The notes: generated by a model from the sequence alone, not told the origin. A DNA stretch of 55,116 nt from Paludibacter sp. (GCA_028691965.1 JAQUYE010000010.1:1-55116); one strand, 5' to 3'. Positions 8,153-17,843 are shown, counted from the first letter of the stretch. A program made the numbers and translations.

Positions 8153-11100
8153 TTGGCGGTACTCTGAAGGAGTCATACCATATTTCAACTTGAAACACCT
8201 GCTAAAGTAACGGGGGTCTTCTATCCCCACCCGATAGGAGATCTCCGACATTGAAAAGTTGGTATTCCGTATATAATCGGCCGCCCGTTCTACCCTCATT
8301 TCACGCACAAATTCGACCGGCGAGAAACCAGTCAGACTCTTCAGCTTATTAAAGAATACGGTTCTGCTCATCCCCATCTCTGTTGCCAGAAAATCAATGT
8401 TCAGTTCAAAGTTATCAATGTTCTCGTTCATCACCTCAATAAGGTGCTTCATGAACTGTTCCTCCTGCGATTGAACCTCAATGGGAGGAAGTTTGATAGC
8501 TACTCCCTGTTGGGGAGAGAGTTGTGAGCGGTAATATTGCTGCAATTGAAGTCGCTGTTTGATAAGGTTTTCGATACGCGCATGCAGGAAAGCCGAACTA
8601 AAGGGCTTCGTAATATAATCGTCGGCACCGGCTTTCATACCTGCCAGTTTATTCTGCATATCGGTTACAGCCGTTAGCATTACCACCGGAATATGCGAAG
8701 TTCGTTTATCGGTTTTTACTTTTTCGAGCAATTGCAGTCCGTTCATCTCGGGCATCCGCAGGTCGGCAATGATGATGTCGGGCATCAGGTGTTCGGTTTT
8801 CTGCCAGCCTACCAGCCCGTTTTCCGCTTCTTCGACCCGGTAATTATTCTTCAGCGTTGTACGCAGGAATTGACGTAATTCGGTATTATCCTCAACAATC
8901 AGGATTAAGGGGATAACCGAATGACCGTGTTCCGATTTTGTGGATTCTTCTTCTTTACCCGTGTCGTTTAAGGTGGTTTCTTCCGAAATTACCACGTCAT
9001 CGTCGCCCACGAAATGTTCGGTCCCCGTGAGCAACTCGATTTCAAAATCAGAACCCTTGCCCGGCTGACTCTCCACATGAATTTCGGCACGATGCAGGTC
9101 AACTAACTTCTTAACGAGATCCAGTCCGATGCCCGTACTCTTTTGAGCTATGTTTCGAAGGGCAGGAACCGAGAAGAAGCGGTCGAAGATAAAGTTGATT
9201 TTCTCGCGCGCTATGCCAATGCCTTCGTCGGCGACCAACAATACCACTTTGTTCTGACGGATAAAGGTACGTACAGTAATCTTTTTTCCCGGCTCGGTAA
9301 ATTTAAAGGCATTGGAAAGCAGGTTATAGATGATGGAGTCGAAACGCTCGGTATCAATCCATACGGTAGCGTCGTTGGTATCGTCCTGTACAGCAAAATC
9401 AATATTGCGTGAAAGTGCAATTTCGTTAAAGTTCTGACATGAATTCTTTACGAATTCGCCAAAATGAACCTCTTCGACGGTGAGTCGCATCTTGTTATTC
9501 TGCAACTTACGGAAGTCGAGTATCTGGTTAATTAAGGTAAGCACCCTGTCGAGGTTCCGGCGCATCAGTACCAGTTGCTCGTGTACGGGGCTCTCCAGCT
9601 GTTCGTTCAACAGGTTATCGACCGGTAACGAAACGAGTGTAAGAGGAGTGCGCAGTTCGTGTGATATATCAGTAAAGAACCGCAACTTCATTTCTGTCAT
9701 CTGTTTCTCGATCAGCACACTGTTTTTAAGTTTGAAGAAGGTAAGAAAAATGTACAGGGTAAGCAGGAACAACAGTAATATGAAGATAACATATAAAAAC
9801 TTCGCAAAAGAGGAATTCCAGAAGGAAGGCAGAATCTTTAACCGGATAACACGTTCATTGTCGAGCCAGTATCCTTCGCTATCGGTCGACTTCACCCTGA
9901 AGGTATACTCTCCGGGCGACAAGGTAGTATAGGTGGCAAAATGCTTATTATCCACATAGTTCCATTCGTCTTCGAAGCCCTCCAGGCGATAGGCGTATTG
10001 AATTTTCTCGGGAGCACGCATATCCAGGGTGGCAAACTCAAGGGTAAATACATTCTGGCGGTGCGAGAAGCGGATCTCTGAAGTTTCGTCCAGTTGCCTG
10101 CTAAGTAAAGCCTTTTTGCCATCACCTATCAGTACTTCTTTGTTGAAGAGAAGCAGACGGGTAAACACCAGGGGGGCATTGATTTTTTTACGAAGTACCG
10201 TTTCGGGATTAAAACTATAAAAACCTGATTTGGCCCCGAAACAGATTTCACCGTTCGACAGACGCCATGCTGCTGCTTCCGAGAATTCGACATTTTCGAG
10301 CTCGTTGCCCTTGCCAAAGACTTCGATGGTTCGTTCCGTCTTATTAAACCTGACGATCGAATTGTCGGTTGTGAGCCAAAGGTTCCCTTTTAAATCGTCG
10401 ACAATAGCATAAACAACGTTGTTGGGCATGCCGGAGGACCGGTCGTACACTTCGAAACGGGGATTATCGTAGGTGCCCGGAATCATTCGGCTTAGTCCGC
10501 CCCCAAAGGTACCCATCCAGATGGTTTGCGCTTCGTCTTCATAGATATAATGCACATCATTGGCCCCCAGTCCCTGTGGTTGATTTTTGTTAACATGGTA
10601 GGATTTAAACTCCGGGTTCTTCACTTTATCAACGGCTGTATTCAGCATTACAAAACCTTCGGTAGTAGCTACCCAGAGTCGCTGACGGGAATCGACCATC
10701 ACCTGACGTACCTTCGAAAACCGATCCATCGGATAGTTGGTAAGCTCGTTACCGGCGTGTAAAAATCGTATCCGCCCGTTTTGCTCATCCACCAGGTGCA
10801 GACCGGCACCATAACTACCGGCCCAAATTCGTCCCTGCTGATCCTGAGTTACGGAATAAAAATCGTTGTTTCCGGGCGAATAGGGGTTGGCGGGATTGTG
10901 CTCAAAGTGCTCCATTGAATAGCGAAGCGGGTCGGAGGTGGCCGTAAGCCGGAACAAACCCCTTCGTTTTGAGGCCATCCATATCCTGCCCTGCCGGTCG
11001 TAAAAGAAATTATAGGCAAAGAACTCACTGTCGTTTCCCTTACGGATAGTCCCGTCGGCACCCAGTTTCCCGATAAGGTTTTTGTTTTTATCGTACACAT

Positions 11101-12493
11101 GCACCTGACGATCCTTGGAGGCCACCCACAGGCGTTGCCGGTCGTCTTCGAACAGGGCGCGTACTTCGTTCGACAGACTATAAATGGTGTTCGACTGCAA
11201 GAGGTGGTGCTCAAAATAACCCGGGAGGAAGGTACAGCGGTAAAACCCGTTTCCCCGGTTTGTACTTAACCAGATAATTCCCTGCTGATCGGTAAGGGCG
11301 TGGTTTACTCCATACGAAAAGAGCACATTAATATCCTGGTGGTAGGCACTGTGAAAACTTTCAAGGCGGGATGCCGGGCGGTTATAGTGCGAAAAAGTTC
11401 CGTAATAAGGCTGTATCCACAACACATCCCTGCTATCTTCAAAAATAAGATAATTAGGGTTGATTACCTGTCCCTCGTTCACCCGGGTAGCTATGTATTC
11501 CAACTCACCCGAGGGAGGTAAATAGTGGAGCACCCCGGCATCTGCAATTTCGAGCCATACTTCTTCCGAGCGATCGATGTAGATGGAACGGATATCATTC
11601 GTTTTCATCTGAGGGTGCGACTTCCGGTTATAATGCTTCCACTCCGGGCGGTTCAGGTCGTAGGTAAGAAAACCATTATTATCAAGTACCATCAGGTACT
11701 TTCCGGTACCTACATGACTGATAAGCCTGACACTCCCTTCTATCGGGAGTTGAACCTGAGCGAAAGAAGAATTATGTTTATCGAAAACAATTAATTTATT
11801 TGCTCCTCCGAAAACAATGCGGCGGGTATTTTCGGTAAGGGTGCGTACGGGTACCGATTCGAAATAGCAACTTTGCTTACCCAGACTATCAATAGCGCAG
11901 ATTCCGCCTTCCGACAGTATCCAGGTTGTTTTAAGCTCATCTTCTTCGACCAGATTTACCACTGCTGCACGTGGATTTTTACCGGGATGTACAAACTTTT
12001 TAAAAGTAAGGGTATGCGTATCAGGATCGGTATCAACCACCAATAAGTCGCCCGCAAAGGTATTCAGCCATACTTTTCCTGAGGGTAAAACGTAGAACTC
12101 ACGGATTTTATCTTCGAGCACCGATCCATCGGGATTACTAACCTGCTGAAGCTCTTCGGTCGATGGATTAACCCTGTACACGATTTCATCGTAGGTTTTA
12201 ACCCATATATAGCCCCATTTATCTTCGCGGATGGTGAGGATACGATTGCTGAGGCCCGTCTGCTTTTTCTGAGGTTTGGAATTATAATGTGTAAAATTAT
12301 AGCCGTCGAACTTGTTCAGTCCATCGCGGGTACCCAGCCACACATAGCCCTTGCTATCCTTCATTATAGCAGTAATACTGTTTTGCGACAACCCATTGTC
12401 GGAGGTATAATGCGTGAAGGAAAAGCGATGCTGAGCCATCAGACTAAGGGCGAAAAAGAGGAGCAAAAGAAGTAAGAGAGTACGGTTTTTCAT
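8135..12493 (-). CDS. Hybrid two-component system sensor kinase/AraC regulator (HTCS)
   Basis: A 1452-residue one-polypeptide signalling protein of the kind that controls polysaccharide use in Bacteroidota. In order: a signal peptide (1-20); a long periplasmic array of propeller repeats (about 25-780, with many VWLGT/IWMGT/LWVAT motifs); a Y_Y_Y domain (about 800-865); a transmembrane segment (FLYVIFILLLFLLTLYIF); HisKA with the phospho-His box FFTDISHELRTPL; HATPase (NLLSNAFKF, STGIGLDLV); a receiver domain with IIIADLRMPEMNG; and a C-terminal AraC-type HTH. All catalytic boxes look intact. It lies beside pectin-degrading genes, which are its likely targets. The ligand is inferred to be a pectin oligosaccharide or uronate. 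Confidence 0.95.
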   Translation of the reverse strand: MKNRTLLLLLLLFFALSLMAQHRFSFTHYTSDNGLSQNSITAIMKDSKGYVWLGTRDGLNKFDGYNFTHYNSKPQKKQTGLSNRILTIREDKWGYIWVKTYDEIVYRVNPSTEELQQVSNPDGSVLEDKIREFYVLPSGKVWLNTFAGDLLVVDTDPDTHTLTFKKFVHPGKNPRAAVVNLVEEDELKTTWILSEGGICAIDSLGKQSCYFESVPVRTLTENTRRIVFGGANKLIVFDKHNSSFAQVQLPIEGSVRLISHVGTGKYLMVLDNNGFLTYDLNRPEWKHYNRKSHPQMKTNDIRSIYIDRSEEVWLEIADAGVLHYLPPSGELEYIATRVNEGQVINPNYLIFEDSRDVLWIQPYYGTFSHYNRPASRLESFHSAYHQDINVLFSYGVNHALTDQQGIIWLSTNRGNGFYRCTFLPGYFEHHLLQSNTIYSLSNEVRALFEDDRQRLWVASKDRQVHVYDKNKNLIGKLGADGTIRKGNDSEFFAYNFFYDRQGRIWMASKRRGLFRLTATSDPLRYSMEHFEHNPANPYSPGNNDFYSVTQDQQGRIWAGSYGAGLHLVDEQNGRIRFLHAGNELTNYPMDRFSKVRQVMVDSRQRLWVATTEGFVMLNTAVDKVKNPEFKSYHVNKNQPQGLGANDVHYIYEDEAQTIWMGTFGGGLSRMIPGTYDNPRFEVYDRSSGMPNNVVYAIVDDLKGNLWLTTDNSIVRFNKTERTIEVFGKGNELENVEFSEAAAWRLSNGEICFGAKSGFYSFNPETVLRKKINAPLVFTRLLLFNKEVLIGDGKKALLSRQLDETSEIRFSHRQNVFTLEFATLDMRAPEKIQYAYRLEGFEDEWNYVDNKHFATYTTLSPGEYTFRVKSTDSEGYWLDNERVIRLKILPSFWNSSFAKFLYVIFILLLFLLTLYIFLTFFKLKNSVLIEKQMTEMKLRFFTDISHELRTPLTLVSLPVDNLLNEQLESPVHEQLVLMRRNLDRVLTLINQILDFRKLQNNKMRLTVEEVHFGEFVKNSCQNFNEIALSRNIDFAVQDDTNDATVWIDTERFDSIIYNLLSNAFKFTEPGKKITVRTFIRQNKVVLLVADEGIGIAREKINFIFDRFFSVPALRNIAQKSTGIGLDLVKKLVDLHRAEIHVESQPGKGSDFEIELLTGTEHFVGDDDVVISEETTLNDTGKEEESTKSEHGHSVIPLILIVEDNTELRQFLRTTLKNNYRVEEAENGLVGWQKTEHLMPDIIIADLRMPEMNGLQLLEKVKTDKRTSHIPVVMLTAVTDMQNKLAGMKAGADDYITKPFSSAFLHARIENLIKQRLQLQQYYRSQLSPQQGVAIKLPPIEVQSQEEQFMKHLIEVMNENIDNFELNIDFLATEMGMSRTVFFNKLKSLTGFSPVEFVREMRVERAADYIRNTNFSMSEISYRVGIEDPRYFSRCFKLKYGMTPSEYRQSIAGD

Positions 12494-12636
12494 GGATTTT
12501 CGTCTATCAGTAGGATGTGTTACAAAGTTATAGCGAATCGTTCAGTTTTCAATCGTTGAAAACCTGCTTTGTAGCATGCAGTCAAATATTACACGTTAAA
12601 AAATAGATATTCCACCTGTTTATTGAGATATAAACC

Positions 12637-12644
12637 TATATTTG
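12637..12644 (+). promoter_or_regulatory. -7 promoter box (TATATTTG) for the secreted T9SS-tagged protein
   Basis: TATATTTG is an exact consensus match 42 bases upstream of the ATG at 12687, in the 193-base gap that also carries the upstream region of the divergent HTCS. The rest of that gap is A+T-rich without other obvious elements. Confidence 0.65.
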
Positions 12645-12686
12645 CAGTTGTAAGTTAATTTGTAAACCCATAAAAATAACACGCTC

Positions 12687-13436
12687 ATGAAAAAAACAGT
12701 ACTCATTTTATCACTTTTTATTGCTGGTGCCAGTGTATTAACTGTACAGGCACAGAAGGAATGGACATTCGACAAAGCTCCATTTGAAGCTACAACGTAT
12801 TCTCAGACCACTACCTTAGATGGACTAACGGTATATGCTACCGAAGGTAAAACCGTTGTTATCGACGAAAATAACAAAAGAAATGGCGAATATGCGTTTA
12901 CTCATCGTTTGAAATTTGGTGGATCAGGAACCATTGCTGACAGTGAAAATGCTCCTTTCTTACCTTCCGAACGTGCAATCAGTTTTCCTGTTACCGGACC
13001 AACTACAGTTAAAATTGCTGCTTTATCCTCTTCGTCAAGTACAGATCGTACGCTGGTAATGTCGGACGGTATTACTTCGCTGCATACTTTTGCTGCTCCC
13101 GGATCGTACTCGGAAGGAACTGATAATGTGCCTCTTGAAACCTATCAATACACAGGTGGTGCAGGAACACTTTATATATGGTCGCCAAGTAGCGGTGTGA
13201 ATCTTTATATGGTTGCTACCAGTACTACTACAGGTATTTCGAAAGTAACTATCGATGGAGTAAGCTTCAACGGTCGTGAAATTGTAAACGAAAACCAGGT
13301 TCGCCTCGAAGTGTACAATATTCTTGGTAACAAAGTTGCTGAATCAACTTCTAACATCTCGATGGTAGAACAGGGACGCGGTATTTATTTTGTTAAAGCT
13401 GCCAACTCTAAAGTAGTATTGAAAATCAATCGCTAA
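12687..13436 (+). CDS. Secreted protein with T9SS type A sorting domain
   Basis: A 249-residue exported protein. A signal peptide (1-22, ending VQA) is followed by a beta-rich domain (about 25-175) containing FDKAPF, GLTVYAT, RLKFGGSG and a Ser/Thr-rich strand region. The C-terminal 60-70 residues (VRLEVYNILGNKV ... GIYFVKAANSKVVLKI) look like a type A T9SS sorting/anchoring domain. I recall similar N-terminal domains attached to Bacteroidota pectate lyases, but here no catalytic domain is present. A carbohydrate-binding or surface role is an inference. It sits between the HTCS and the pectinase genes and ends at a strong shared terminator. Confidence 0.7.
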   Translation: MKKTVLILSLFIAGASVLTVQAQKEWTFDKAPFEATTYSQTTTLDGLTVYATEGKTVVIDENNKRNGEYAFTHRLKFGGSGTIADSENAPFLPSERAISFPVTGPTTVKIAALSSSSSTDRTLVMSDGITSLHTFAAPGSYSEGTDNVPLETYQYTGGAGTLYIWSPSSGVNLYMVATSTTTGISKVTIDGVSFNGREIVNENQVRLEVYNILGNKVAESTSNISMVEQGRGIYFVKAANSKVVLKINR

Positions 13437-13453
13437 GATATTTCAGACTTATG

Positions 13454-13496
13454 TATAAAAAAACACCATGCTTGTACGGCATGGTGTTTTTTTATA
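13454..13496. terminator. Perfect 18-bp bidirectional terminator
   Basis: Bases 13454-13471 pair perfectly with 13479-13496 around a 7-base loop. One arm has an A run and the other a T run, so it works on either strand. It lies between the convergent T9SS-tagged gene and the GH28-GH105 gene. Confidence 0.92.
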
Positions 13497-13510
13497 CTAC
13501 TACTTATCGA

Positions 13511-16228
13511 TTAGCGATTCAGCAACAGACTTACCATCAGAAAAGGACCGATTGCTTTCGGATCGTTATCCCGTACAGGTTCGGACAGGTAATACGCATA
13601 ACTTCCGTCGCGGTACACCTTTTCACCTCCCAGTCCGGCTACCGAACAGCAATCGGTAATCGAAACAACCCCGTTTTCATCGGTACGAACGAAGCGTTTT
13701 ACAAATTGATCATAGGCTTCTTTCCCTTTTTCGAGGTATTCGGCAGGCAATACACCGAGTTGCGCTCCCTTCACCCAACTGTAGATAAACATCGCTGAGG
13801 AAGTTGACTCCAGGTAATTGCCGGGAGCACCTACCTTATCGGTTACCTGATACCACATGCCTGTCGGCTTATCTCTGAATTTCTCGAGCGAGTTACTAAG
13901 GTTCGTTAACACCGAAACCACCTCGTCGCGTTTTGGATGTGTTGCCGGCAGGTGCTCAAGCACATCTACCAATGCCATCATATACCAGCCCAGACTTCTT
14001 CCCCAGAAATTTGGAGACACTCCGGTTTCGGGATTTGCCCAGCGCTGCTGGCGACTCTCATCCCAACCGTGGTAATACAGTCCGGTAGCCGGGTCGTAAC
14101 TTTTCGCAGCCATCAGGAGCAGCTGATGAGTAACCTCATCAAACAAGGCAGGTTCGTTGAAGCGCGCTCCAAACTCAGCCAGAAAAGGAGAAGCCATGTA
14201 GAGTCCGTCGAGCCACATCTGGTGCGGATACACTTTTTTATGCCAGAATCCGCCTTCGGAGGTGCGCGGGTGCGTCAGCATCTGATCACGCAGCAACTGC
14301 AGGGCCAGTCGGTACTTTTTGTCACCGGTTTTGTCGTACACCAGGTATAACAATTTACCAGGGTTCACCCTGTCGATATTATATTCCTCCGGTTTATAGG
14401 TGCGGATAGACCCATCGCTGCCCACCATCATATCGGCAAAACTAAAGGCGTAATTCCGGTAAGCCGGGTTCTTGTAGTGCTCGCCCACCATAGCAATTGC
14501 CTGCAGTTCCAGGCCGTGGGTGTAATCCCACTTGGGAGCCTTTGCAAAATCAACCATCCAGCTTTCGGGATTCCGCTTCATCTCCGAATCAACCATGCTA
14601 ACCGATAGTTTCTTTGAAAAACCGGGAATAGTGATATTCGTAGAAGCATCGTCGATACGTACCCCTTCATTCCCTTCGGGATAGCTAAATTCGCCCTCAA
14701 CATTCAGATTCTTTACCTTGTTCAGGATTAAGGCCGGTCCCTCTTGCGGTACTATCTGCACGTTACGCAATAAGATACCGTTGGATTCGGAAAATTCGGC
14801 TCCGTAGCGTGCCGAGAAAATGGCATCTTCTACTTTAATATTGGTAATGTTCATCTCGGGCAGGCCATTGAAGAACATGGCACGACGGGCATTGCGCGAT
14901 ACCAGGTTTTTCACAAAGATATTCCGGAAAGCAGGGGTTTCTTCGGTAACCGGCAAAGCAGCATCGGCACGTGGGGCATCAAGTCCGGCCTCCAGTGCTT
15001 CGGAAGCTGACCTGCCCCCGTAGAATAAATCGAACAGGAACGAGTCGGTTACGATGTCGAACATGTAGATATCGCTGATGTAGATATTCTCCACAACCCC
15101 TCCGCGTCCGCGGGTACTTTTGAAACGCAGGCCCACATCTGTTCCTAAAAACTGACAATTCGATACCTTAATATTACGTACGCTACCCGACATTTCGCTG
15201 CCCACTACAAAGCCACCATGACCTTTAAACACCTTGCAGTTATCAACTATCACGTTCTCGGTGGGGCGGTTACGGCGACGACCATCAGCATCTTTACCTG
15301 ATTTAATACAGATAGCATCGTCACCTACATCAAAATAACTATTAATTACCAACACATTACGACTCGACTCAATATCAAGTCCGTCGCCATTCTGCGAAAA
15401 AGAAGGATTACGAACGGTGATATTATCGATAATAACATTTTCGCACATGAGTGGATGGATATTCCAGCTCGGAGAGTTTTCGAACAACACACCCTGTAGT
15501 AATACATTTTTACATTCAGTCAGACTGATCATTACCGGGCGAAGGAAATCGCGGACTTCCATCCACTCTTCGTCGGTGGTTAATCCCTGAGGTACATTCA
15601 TATTGCTCATTTCGTGAGCTCTCAGCGATTGTTCGGTAGGGAACCAGTAGTCGGCATCGCGCAATACACCACCCGAACTTACTACTTTTTTCCAATGCGC
15701 TTCGGTAACCTTCGAGCGTTTCAAAGGGCGCCAGGCTTCGCCCGAGCCATTGATCGATCCTTCGCCTGTAATGGCAATGTTCTCAAGGCCGTTACCAGAG
15801 ATGGGCGACTGACAGCGCTTTGTATCGAGACCTTCGAATACCGTATTCACCAGGGGATAGAGGTCGAAGTCGGGCGAAAACAAAATCAATGCACCCTTCT
15901 CGAGGTGAAAATTGATGTTCGACTTAAGCACGATAGGTCCGGTAAACCAGACTCCCGGAGGTACAATAAGTTTGCCTCCCCCTTTGGCCGACAAGGCTTC
16001 GATACTTTTACGAAAAGCCTCCGTGTTGAGGGTCATCCCATCACCTACTGCACCAAAATCTGAAATGCTCACGGTATTTCGTGGAAATACCGGAGCCTTC
16101 AGTTCTTTCATAGAAAAAGGTAAATTCGTAAAATACGAGCGGTAGGAAGTTTTGGAACCTGCCATACCTGTCGACATCCCTAAAATGCCGGCTAACAAAA
16201 CAATCAATCTGAGATTCTTCACTATCAT
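13511..16228 (-). CDS. GH28 polygalacturonase fused to GH105 unsaturated uronyl hydrolase
   Basis: A 905-residue exported two-enzyme polypeptide. After a signal peptide (about 1-23), residues about 50-540 form a right-handed beta-helix of family GH28. Catalytic motifs are NGDGLDIES (D282), GDDAICIKSGKD (D303/D304) and GHGGFVVGSE (H337). Residues about 545-905 are an (alpha/alpha)6-barrel resembling GH105/GH88, with KWDYTHGLELQAI, HQMWLDGLYM, NFWGRSLGWY and the C-terminal RDGSYAYYLSEP. GH28 would cut galacturonan or rhamnogalacturonan. GH105 would remove the unsaturated uronate that lyases such as the upstream PL1 leave at oligomer ends. The PL1 gene is 14 bases upstream on the same strand. 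Confidence 0.92.
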   Translation of the reverse strand: MIVKNLRLIVLLAGILGMSTGMAGSKTSYRSYFTNLPFSMKELKAPVFPRNTVSISDFGAVGDGMTLNTEAFRKSIEALSAKGGGKLIVPPGVWFTGPIVLKSNINFHLEKGALILFSPDFDLYPLVNTVFEGLDTKRCQSPISGNGLENIAITGEGSINGSGEAWRPLKRSKVTEAHWKKVVSSGGVLRDADYWFPTEQSLRAHEMSNMNVPQGLTTDEEWMEVRDFLRPVMISLTECKNVLLQGVLFENSPSWNIHPLMCENVIIDNITVRNPSFSQNGDGLDIESSRNVLVINSYFDVGDDAICIKSGKDADGRRRNRPTENVIVDNCKVFKGHGGFVVGSEMSGSVRNIKVSNCQFLGTDVGLRFKSTRGRGGVVENIYISDIYMFDIVTDSFLFDLFYGGRSASEALEAGLDAPRADAALPVTEETPAFRNIFVKNLVSRNARRAMFFNGLPEMNITNIKVEDAIFSARYGAEFSESNGILLRNVQIVPQEGPALILNKVKNLNVEGEFSYPEGNEGVRIDDASTNITIPGFSKKLSVSMVDSEMKRNPESWMVDFAKAPKWDYTHGLELQAIAMVGEHYKNPAYRNYAFSFADMMVGSDGSIRTYKPEEYNIDRVNPGKLLYLVYDKTGDKKYRLALQLLRDQMLTHPRTSEGGFWHKKVYPHQMWLDGLYMASPFLAEFGARFNEPALFDEVTHQLLLMAAKSYDPATGLYYHGWDESRQQRWANPETGVSPNFWGRSLGWYMMALVDVLEHLPATHPKRDEVVSVLTNLSNSLEKFRDKPTGMWYQVTDKVGAPGNYLESTSSAMFIYSWVKGAQLGVLPAEYLEKGKEAYDQFVKRFVRTDENGVVSITDCCSVAGLGGEKVYRDGSYAYYLSEPVRDNDPKAIGPFLMVSLLLNR

Positions 16229-16242
16229 ATGTTTTTATTTAT

Positions 16243-17688
16243 TTAATACAAGTGTTCAACCAGCGAATACAGGTACATTTCAAGCCAGGTATACGCTGAA
16301 TCTTTATAGTTCTTTGCGGCATCTGTTGTATCCTGAGGATTCAGACCCTTCTTTTTCTCCCAGCTATCAGGGATGCCATCTTCATCCGTATCCACCGGTA
16401 CCTGATCGGCTGTAAAGCGTAGCTCAGGCCACCCTCCTACATCTTCCTGCGAATCGATCATCCCGAATTCACTTCCTTTCGAACCGGAAAAGGTATAGCT
16501 ACCTTCCTCTACTTCCTTCACTACTCGCTGATCAACTGCATCTCTCACCTTACTGGCTCCTGCTTTGAGCAGTACCTGTTCGTAAGCCTGCTCTGCCGGT
16601 TGGGTTGGCATGGCAGCAATCGGGAACTCGGTGGCCACACACAGTTGCTCAGCCGTCATCGTTTCACCCTCCTGCACATCGGGATGAATACCCAGCAGGT
16701 TATTGGCAGTTACCTCAGCATGGTTGTGCATTATATTGCCGGCAACATAAAACGAACCCCATACCCCTTTGGGCTGCTGATTCGTCCCGGTATCCGAATT
16801 GGGAGCAAAAATGCGGTAGGTTAACTTCCCTTTACGAGCTAGGGTAGCAGGTCCGGGCTTGTAGTAATTATTTACGAGATTGTACGAACCTCCCTCACCG
16901 GCATAGGCACTGTTGCTTCCCCAGTTATAAATCACGTTATTACGAAAATCGACCATTTCGGATGACGGGTCATTACTATAGCGACTTCCACAAAAGCGGG
17001 GATTTCTGCTGTCGTGGTGTGCCAGCAGGTTATGGTGAAAAGATGCTTTTTTTCCTCCCCATATACCACCATATCCGTGCAAACCTTTTGCATGAATAGA
17101 AGTGCGTAAACTCTCGGAAAGAATACACCACTGCATGGTGAAGTTCTCATTATCGTAAAACGAGGAACACTCATCGGTACTCCAGCTCATCGAACAGTGA
17201 TCAATCAGTACATTTGTCCGACGTATTCCCTTGAGTGCATCGTCGGCCAACCCTCCTTCATCACCCATCCGAAAGCGCAGAAACTGTACAATTACATTAT
17301 CAGCACTAACGGTAACGGGATAGCCGCGCAGGGTTATTCCATCGCCGGGTGCCGACTGCCCTGCAATGGTAAGATCGCCTTTGTTAATTTTTAAAATAGA
17401 TTGAAGTTGAATACTCCCCGCAACCTTAAACAGGATGGTGCGCGGACCGGATTGATTGATTGCCCAGCGAAGTGTTCCCTGTTGCTTTGGATCATCCTCG
17501 AGCGAGGTAACATACAAGACCTTTCCTCCTTTTCCACCGGTTACCACCGCACCTCCACCGAGAGCTCCGGGGTAAAGGCCATATTCGATTGCTGATGAAG
17601 AAGCTACCGGTAATTTTTGGGCAGAATTACAAGAAAATAACACAAAAAATATAAAACTGAGTGAGAGTAGATTTGCTTGTTGTTTCAT
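16243..17688 (-). CDS. Pectate lyase, polysaccharide lyase family 1
   Basis: A 481-residue exported lyase cleaving alpha-1,4-polygalacturonate by beta-elimination, usually with Ca2+. The N-terminus is a hydrophobic segment ending LFSC with Cys at residue 20, so it is probably a lipoprotein, although F before S-C is not ideal. The parallel beta-helix carries the PL1 motifs DHCSMSWSTDE, SRNPRFCGSR with the catalytic arginine region, and VIYNWGSNSAYAGEGG. Near the C-terminus VDTDEDGIPDSWEKKKGLNP is a Ca-binding thrombospondin type 3-like repeat. It is the first gene of a two-gene operon with the GH28-GH105 fusion. Confidence 0.93.
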   Translation of the reverse strand: MKQQANLLSLSFIFFVLFSCNSAQKLPVASSSAIEYGLYPGALGGGAVVTGGKGGKVLYVTSLEDDPKQQGTLRWAINQSGPRTILFKVAGSIQLQSILKINKGDLTIAGQSAPGDGITLRGYPVTVSADNVIVQFLRFRMGDEGGLADDALKGIRRTNVLIDHCSMSWSTDECSSFYDNENFTMQWCILSESLRTSIHAKGLHGYGGIWGGKKASFHHNLLAHHDSRNPRFCGSRYSNDPSSEMVDFRNNVIYNWGSNSAYAGEGGSYNLVNNYYKPGPATLARKGKLTYRIFAPNSDTGTNQQPKGVWGSFYVAGNIMHNHAEVTANNLLGIHPDVQEGETMTAEQLCVATEFPIAAMPTQPAEQAYEQVLLKAGASKVRDAVDQRVVKEVEEGSYTFSGSKGSEFGMIDSQEDVGGWPELRFTADQVPVDTDEDGIPDSWEKKKGLNPQDTTDAAKNYKDSAYTWLEMYLYSLVEHLY

Positions 17689-17714
17689 GTGCTCGATTTA
17701 AAAGGATGCGGTAA

Positions 17715-17722
17715 CAAAAATA
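17715..17722 (-). promoter_or_regulatory. -7 promoter box (TATTTTTG) for the pectate lyase operon
   Basis: The minus strand reads TATTTTTG, 26 bases before the pectate lyase ATG at 17688. This would drive the PL1 and GH28-GH105 genes. The region further upstream is A+T-rich and contains a 7-base tandem repeat. Confidence 0.6.
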
Positions 17723-17785
17723 AAACAGAAACAACAAATGAAGGTGTAAAAACTGACTTAATGTATAGAGAAATCGACTAATTTT

Positions 17786-17813
17786 TTAATTGTTAATTGT
17801 TAATTGTTAATTG
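17786..17813. repeat. Four tandem copies of a 7-base unit (TTAATTG)
   Basis: Four exact head-to-tail copies of TTAATTG, followed by a partial copy TTA. They lie about 65-90 bases upstream of the pectate lyase -7 box and just outside the sppA terminator. Most of the remaining 17689-17904 gap is A+T-rich. Confidence 0.9.
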
Positions 17814-17843
17814 TTAGGGGGACTGGTGAGTTTGGTATAAAAG

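Noticed and set aside
10029-12475. Several plus-strand open frames of 60-150 codons inside the HTCS gene
   Set aside because: They lie antisense to strongly conserved domains, have no recognisable protein features and no promoter boxes.
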